Below are positions 59,743 to 64,000 of a stretch of DNA of 64,000 nt, one piece after another. Position 1 is the first letter of the stretch. Each line of letters begins with the position of its first letter. Both the position numbers and the translations under genes were made by a program. The notes beneath the pieces are model-generated. The model searched no databases. It saw only the letters and a program-made list of their open reading frames with translations, and had not been told where the DNA came from. This stretch comes from Bacteroidetes bacterium UBA7674 (GTDB lineage: Bacteria; Bacteroidota; Bacteroidia; Chitinophagales; Chitinophagaceae), in NCBI GenBank assembly GCA_002483105.1, contig DLHG01000009.1, positions 201,598 through 265,597 of the forward strand, in the 5' to 3' direction.

Positions 59743-60726
59743 TTATGCTTCTTGTAAAACCTCTTTGTCGGCAAATGCTGCCTTTGGTGTCAATCCCAGT
59801 ATCTCGAACATCTTCATATCTTCATTAAATTCCGGGTTGGCCGTGGTCAGCAATTTGTCGCCTGCAAAAATAGAGTTGGCTCCAGCCAGGAAACAAAGCG
59901 CCTGCTCTGCCATTGAAAGCTCCAGCCTGCCCGCTGATAAACGTACTGCCGACTTAGGCATCACGATACGGGCAGTAGCTATCATTCGTGCTAACTCGTG
60001 AAAAGGAACACGTTTGTTCTCTGCCAGTGGTGTTCCTTTTACCGGAACCAGTACATTGATAGGAACAGATTCAGGATGCTTCGGCAAGTTTACCAATGTA
60101 TGCAGCATGCCTATGCGATCGTCGTCGCTTTCGCCCAGTCCTATGATACCACCGCTGCAGACGGAAATGCCCGCCTCACGAACGTTGTGTAAAGTATTCA
60201 GCCTGTCATCGTAAGTACGCGTCGTAATAACCTGTTCGTAGTGCGATTCCGATGTATCTATATTGTGATTGTAAGCATAGAGCCCGGCATCCGCCAACTT
60301 TTGCGCCTGCGATTCTGAAAGCATACCCAGTGTGCAGCACACTTCCATATCCAGTTTTGTTACTTCCTTCACCATATCCAGTACACGGTCGAAATCGCGG
60401 TTGTCACGAACTTCCCTCCATGCGGCGCCCATACAGAAACGGCTGGCACCGCCCATCTTGGCGCGTTTGGCATTTTCTATCACCTCATCGGTCTTCATCA
60501 AGGCCTGAACTTTGATGTCGGTATGGAAACGGGCAGCCTGCGGGCAGTAAGAACAATCTTCAGAACAACCACCTGTTTTGATAGACAATAAGCTGCTGAT
60601 CTGTACTTCTCCCGGTTTATGATATTTTGCATGCACTCCGCCGGCTTCCATGATCAAGCTCAGTAGCGGTTTTTCGTAAATAGTCCTTATTTCTTCTAAC
60701 GTCCAATCGTGACGAACTACAGCCAT
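59743..60726 (-). CDS. bioB: biotin synthase
   Basis: Radical SAM enzyme inserting sulfur into dethiobiotin. The 327 residues have C54, C58 and C61 (GGCSEDCSYCPQ) for the [4Fe-4S] cluster. The region KMGGASRFCMGAAWR, VCCTLGM, YNHNIDTSE and the late RLSAGR (Arg ligand of the [2Fe-2S]) are all typical. It is first in the operon bioB-bioF-bioD-bioA-diiron gene. Confidence 0.97.
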   Translation of the reverse strand: MAVVRHDWTLEEIRTIYEKPLLSLIMEAGGVHAKYHKPGEVQISSLLSIKTGGCSEDCSYCPQAARFHTDIKVQALMKTDEVIENAKRAKMGGASRFCMGAAWREVRDNRDFDRVLDMVKEVTKLDMEVCCTLGMLSESQAQKLADAGLYAYNHNIDTSESHYEQVITTRTYDDRLNTLHNVREAGISVCSGGIIGLGESDDDRIGMLHTLVNLPKHPESVPINVLVPVKGTPLAENKRVPFHELARMIATARIVMPKSAVRLSAGRLELSMAEQALCFLAGANSIFAGDKLLTTANPEFNEDMKMFEILGLTPKAAFADKEVLQEA

Positions 60727-60747
60727 AATTTATCGTGTTTCGGGGGG

Positions 60748-60783
60748 CTAAAATAGAGTAGTTGACCCTATAGAACAAATAGG
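60748..60783 (-). promoter_or_regulatory. promoter and candidate operator of the biotin operon
   Basis: On the minus strand TTTG (plus 60776-60779) and TATTTTAG (plus 60748-60755) are 20 bp apart, close to the Bacteroidota -33/-7 layout (TTTG, TAnnTTTG), 22 bp before bioB. The inverted repeat CCTAT-N7-ATAGG (60767-60783) covers the -33 box, so it is a candidate biotin-repressor site. The protein that binds is not known. Confidence 0.5.
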
Positions 60784-60842
60784 ATAATTATAAAATGACT
60801 CTAATTCTACATAGGAGTCCATATATGGTGCACATTTATTTG

Positions 60843-60850
60843 TAATTTTG
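60843..60850 (+). promoter_or_regulatory. -7-like promoter motif of the M16 peptidase gene
   Basis: TAATTTTG, 50 bp before the ATG at 60901. No clear -33 box. Confidence 0.4.
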
Positions 60851-60900
60851 CCAACTCTGTTTAACTAAGAGTAAATATTAATTTCTCAATACAACAATTT

Positions 60901-63831
60901 ATGAATTTTATTAAGTCGTCACTACTAGTAGCATTGCTTGCGCTATCGGGTAGCACATTTGCGCAAAAGTCGCACGAGTGGAAAGAAGGAGGCTACGGAG
61001 CCTTCAAGTACAAGTATGTGACCAATGACCCCATGGAAGCGAGGTTCTATACACTGAGCAACGGGCTCACGGTTATACTTAGCCCTATCAGCAAAGACCC
61101 GCGTATGCAGGTGTATATTGCTACTAAGGCAGGTAGTAAAACCGACCCGTCGGACCATACAGGGCTGGCACACTACCTGGAGCATATGCTCTTTAAAGGA
61201 ACGACCCAATATGGTTCGTTGGACTGGAGTAAAGAGAAGCCGTATATTGATATGATCGAGAAGTTGTATGAAGAATACAATAATGCTCCCGCGGCAACCC
61301 AACGCCCGGGTATCTATCATAAGATAGATTCAGTATCGGGTCTCGCATCAAAATATGCGATAGCTAATGAGTACGATAAACTCATGTCGAATATGGGTGC
61401 GCAAGGTACCAACGCGTTCACCTCTTATGAGCAAACTGTATATACCGAAGATATTCCTGCAAATTCTGTAGAGAAATTCATGTTGGTTCAGGCGGAGCGT
61501 TTCACTAATCCTGTGTTCCGTATTTTCCATACGGAGCTGGAGGCAGTGTATGAAGAAAAAAACCGCACACTGGACAACGATGGCAGGAAAGCAAATGAGT
61601 TGCTGATGAGCAATTTGTTCCTGAACCATAACTATGGTAAACAAACGACCATCGGTACTATTGAGCACCTGAAGAGCCCGTCGCTGGTGGCTATCAGGAA
61701 GTATTTCGATACCTATTACGTTCCGAATAACATGGGTATCATTGTTTCAGGTGATTTTAATCCTGATGAAATGATCAAGCAGATAAGCAAGACATTCGGC
61801 TCTATGAAGTCTAAGCCGGTACCTGAATATAAATTTGCCCCTGAAGTGCCATTGACGGCACCGGTAATAAAAGAAGTGGTGGGGCCTGATGCTGAATTTA
61901 TAGCTATGGCGTACAGGTTGCCTGGTGTTCACTCTAAAGATGCAGTGCTTGCTGACCTGGTAGGACAGATACTTTCTAACGGTAAAGCCGGTCTTATAGA
62001 CCTGAACCTGGTAAAAAAGCAAAAGATGCTGCGTGCTTCAGCCGGAGCAAGCATATTGGTTGACCATGGCTTTATGTACCTGCAAGGTTCGCCAACACAA
62101 GGCCAAACGCTTGATGAAGTGAAAGCTTTGATATTAGGTGAAGTAGAGAACCTGAAGAAAGGCAACTTTGATAACGACCTGCAAGTCTCTATTGTGAACA
62201 ACATGAAGAAGTACATGATGGAGCAAACAGAGAGCTATGGTGCAAGAGCCTCTATGCTGATGAGTGCTTTTACAGGTGAGGAAGACTGGAAGACAGACGT
62301 GGAATATATAGACCGTATGTCTAAGTTTACCAAGCAAGATATCGTTGATTTTGCTAATAAATATTTCGGCAACAACTATGTAGCGGTATATAAACGTAAA
62401 GGCGAAGACAAGAACAAGCTAAAAGTAGATAAGCCGGCTATTACTCCTGTAGAAACAAATGCTGGTAAGGAATCGCAGTTTGTTACAAGAATCAATGCGA
62501 TGCCTGTTAGTCCTTTGAGCCCTGTATGGGTTGACTATGATAAGGACATGAAGAAAGGCAAATTGGGTGCTGCAGAGGTGCTGTATGTGAAGAACCCGAC
62601 CAATGGCCTTTTCCGTATGACATATCGCTACAAGGTGGGAACACTGAACGATAAGAAGCTGGGTGTTGCAGCGCAATACCTGCAGTTCTTAGGCACAGAT
62701 AAAATGGATGCAGAAGCGATATCTAAAGAGTTCTACAAACTTGCCTGCAGCTTTAACGTAAGAGCTACTGATGAGTACACCAATGTAACTATAGAAGGAC
62801 TGCAAGAGAACTTTGATAAAGCAGTTGCTTTGTTTGAAGGATTGATAAAGAATTGCAAAGCTGATGAAGATGCTTTAAAATCTCTGAAAGGCCGCATGGC
62901 CAAGTCCCGCTCTGACGCAAAGAATAATAAAGGTGCTATAATGCAAGGCATGGTGAACTATGCAAGGTATGGCGGACAAAATCCGTTCAACAATGTGCTG
63001 AGCAACGATGAAATGCAAAAACTTACAGGGAGCGAGCTTACTGATCTCCTTCATAACCTTGCAGGATTTGAGCACAGGGTATTGTATTACGGTCCGCAAG
63101 AGCTAAGCGACCTTACTGCCAGCCTGAGTAAAGTACATACTGTGCCGGCATCATTCAAGAAAGCGCCGGAAGCAAAAACTTTTGCCTACAGGAGCCAATC
63201 GGAAAAGGAAGTATTATTTGCCAACTACGATATGGTGCAAAGTGAAATACGCTGGGTAAGGAATATACCTGGTTACACACCATCTCAACAAGCAACGATA
63301 GATGTATTCAACAACTACTTCGGTGGTGGTATGGGTACAGTAGTATTCCAGACAATACGCGAAAGTAAAGCACTGGCTTACTCTACAAGTGCTTATGTTA
63401 TTACGCCGCAGAAGAAAGAAGACCCTTACTACATCTCAGCATATGTAGGTTGCCAGGCAGATAAATTCAACGAGTCTATAGCTGCTATGAATGAATTGCT
63501 GACAGACCTGCCTGCAATTGAGAAGAATGTGTTGACAGCCAAGGCGGGAATTAAAAAGGATATAGAAACAGAGCGTATTACAGAAGATGGTATCATCTAC
63601 AACTATCTTTCGGCAGAGATGAGAGGCTTTAATGCTGATCTCCGGAAAGACATTTATAGCAAGGCTGATAATATTGACTATGAGGCGTTGAAAGCGTATC
63701 ATGCGAACAATATGTCGGGCAAACCATACACCTATTGCATACTTGCCTCTGACAAGAAAGTAAGTGATGAAGAAATGAAGAAATATGGTGCTTTGAAGAA
63801 ATTGTCCCTGGAAGAAATATTTGGCTATTAA
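60901..63831 (+). CDS. M16 family zinc metalloprotease (insulinase-like), two-domain
   Basis: A 976-residue exported peptidase. The signal peptide ends at about residue 22 (GSTFAQ). The active N-terminal half has the inverted zinc motif HYLEH (H91, E94, H95) with the more distant Glu in LEAVYEEKNRTLDN. The second, inactive half (about 510-970) has the M16 fold without the motif, closing a clamshell as in pitrilysin-type enzymes. Probably periplasmic or outer-membrane bound; the peptide substrate is unknown. It is divergent from bioB and ends at a strong terminator. Confidence 0.93.
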   Translation: MNFIKSSLLVALLALSGSTFAQKSHEWKEGGYGAFKYKYVTNDPMEARFYTLSNGLTVILSPISKDPRMQVYIATKAGSKTDPSDHTGLAHYLEHMLFKGTTQYGSLDWSKEKPYIDMIEKLYEEYNNAPAATQRPGIYHKIDSVSGLASKYAIANEYDKLMSNMGAQGTNAFTSYEQTVYTEDIPANSVEKFMLVQAERFTNPVFRIFHTELEAVYEEKNRTLDNDGRKANELLMSNLFLNHNYGKQTTIGTIEHLKSPSLVAIRKYFDTYYVPNNMGIIVSGDFNPDEMIKQISKTFGSMKSKPVPEYKFAPEVPLTAPVIKEVVGPDAEFIAMAYRLPGVHSKDAVLADLVGQILSNGKAGLIDLNLVKKQKMLRASAGASILVDHGFMYLQGSPTQGQTLDEVKALILGEVENLKKGNFDNDLQVSIVNNMKKYMMEQTESYGARASMLMSAFTGEEDWKTDVEYIDRMSKFTKQDIVDFANKYFGNNYVAVYKRKGEDKNKLKVDKPAITPVETNAGKESQFVTRINAMPVSPLSPVWVDYDKDMKKGKLGAAEVLYVKNPTNGLFRMTYRYKVGTLNDKKLGVAAQYLQFLGTDKMDAEAISKEFYKLACSFNVRATDEYTNVTIEGLQENFDKAVALFEGLIKNCKADEDALKSLKGRMAKSRSDAKNNKGAIMQGMVNYARYGGQNPFNNVLSNDEMQKLTGSELTDLLHNLAGFEHRVLYYGPQELSDLTASLSKVHTVPASFKKAPEAKTFAYRSQSEKEVLFANYDMVQSEIRWVRNIPGYTPSQQATIDVFNNYFGGGMGTVVFQTIRESKALAYSTSAYVITPQKKEDPYYISAYVGCQADKFNESIAAMNELLTDLPAIEKNVLTAKAGIKKDIETERITEDGIIYNYLSAEMRGFNADLRKDIYSKADNIDYEALKAYHANNMSGKPYTYCILASDKKVSDEEMKKYGALKKLSLEEIFGY

Positions 63832-63844
63832 AAAACCGGTTTCG

Positions 63845-63890
63845 AAAAGGAATGGCTCGTGATCTGTCACGAGCCATTCCTTTTTTATTA
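63845..63890 (+). terminator. rho-independent terminator of the M16 peptidase gene
   Basis: AAAAGGAATGGCTCGTGA and TCACGAGCCATTCCTTTT form an 18-bp stem with a 4-base loop and a T-run. After it, 63,891-64,000 shows no gene. Confidence 0.92.
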
Positions 63891-64000
63891 ACTGCAAGTT
63901 ATAGATATGGACTCCAGGGAATAATTGAACCGAATTCCTATCCTTTAATGTGAATAAACTGTCTTTTTCAGATAGGAATAATATTAAAGAATACATTGTT

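Noticed and set aside
63436..63996. 186-residue minus-strand frame at the right end
   Set aside because: Mostly antisense to the M16 peptidase and crosses its terminator.

Overview
The window looks like chromosomal DNA of a free-living Bacteroidota bacterium, most likely of the Chitinophagaceae/Chitinophagia type. The signs are two secreted proteins with type IX secretion C-terminal sorting domains, TAnnTTTG-like -7 promoter motifs just upstream of many starts, few Shine-Dalgarno sequences, the long Bacteroidota form of IspG, DUF3098 beside ftsX, a tmRNA with a GESNFAMAA tag, and a futalosine-type UbiD decarboxylase. There are no rRNA or tRNA genes, CRISPR array, prophage or insertion sequence. 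Most of it is core and housekeeping gene content in short operons on both strands.

Layout. 1-6.7 kb: the 3' part of an O-antigen ligase gene, ispG, an alpha/beta hydrolase, a CBS-pair protein, a DUF3109 protein, a divergent HxlR regulator/nitroreductase pair and ssrA (tmRNA). 6.7-13.5 kb: a histone-deacetylase-like hydrolase, a NUDIX hydrolase, a tandem ice-binding-type (DUF3494) type IX cargo protein with a small companion gene, then rseP-dxr. 13.8-21.5 kb: a DUF2461 protein, hflX, a divergent arginase-fold protein, ftsX-DUF3098, a zinc-ribbon coiled-coil protein with a Nif3 protein, and an acetyltransferase. 21.5-22.1 kb: a gene-free stretch with helically phased repeats. 22.1-29.8 kb: an exported protein, folD-queE-uppP, a TerB-like protein, alanine dehydrogenase, rpoN and lhgO. 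30-38.3 kb: an outer-membrane beta-barrel protein, a dihydroorotase, a MutS-like ATPase, an active rhomboid followed by a catalytically dead one, an EEP phosphatase and a carbon-nitrogen hydrolase. 38.5-44.7 kb: cysS, an MsbA-like ABC exporter, galE, a sugar nucleotidyltransferase and a small secreted protein. 44.7-56 kb: a UbiD decarboxylase, a secreted subtilase, a YiiX-like lipoprotein, a DUF4878-like lipoprotein, a nucleoside-recognition transporter-like protein, a LOG protein, lysA and acs. 56-60.7 kb: a tightly overlapping biotin operon bioB-bioF-bioD-bioA that ends in a diiron ferritin-like protein. 60.9-63.8 kb: an M16 peptidase.

How the genes fit together. Several genes serve isoprenoid and envelope metabolism: IspG and Dxr (MEP pathway), UppP (undecaprenyl carrier recycling), UbiD (menaquinone), the O-antigen ligase, GalE, the nucleotidyltransferase, MsbA and RseP. 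The most interesting locus is the biotin operon. It carries all four late biotin genes and none of the known pimelate-generating genes, but its last gene overlaps bioA by 4 bp and has a complete E/ExxH/E/ExxH diiron site, so it is a candidate for the missing early step.

The intergenic DNA holds several dispersed repeat families: a two-hairpin REP-like element (3 copies), a C-rich hairpin element linked to GCGAGT (about ten copies), a 50-bp element containing TTGCTTCGTTCCTCGCAATG (2 copies), and one CCAAAAGAAAAGTAACAAAAG-type element.
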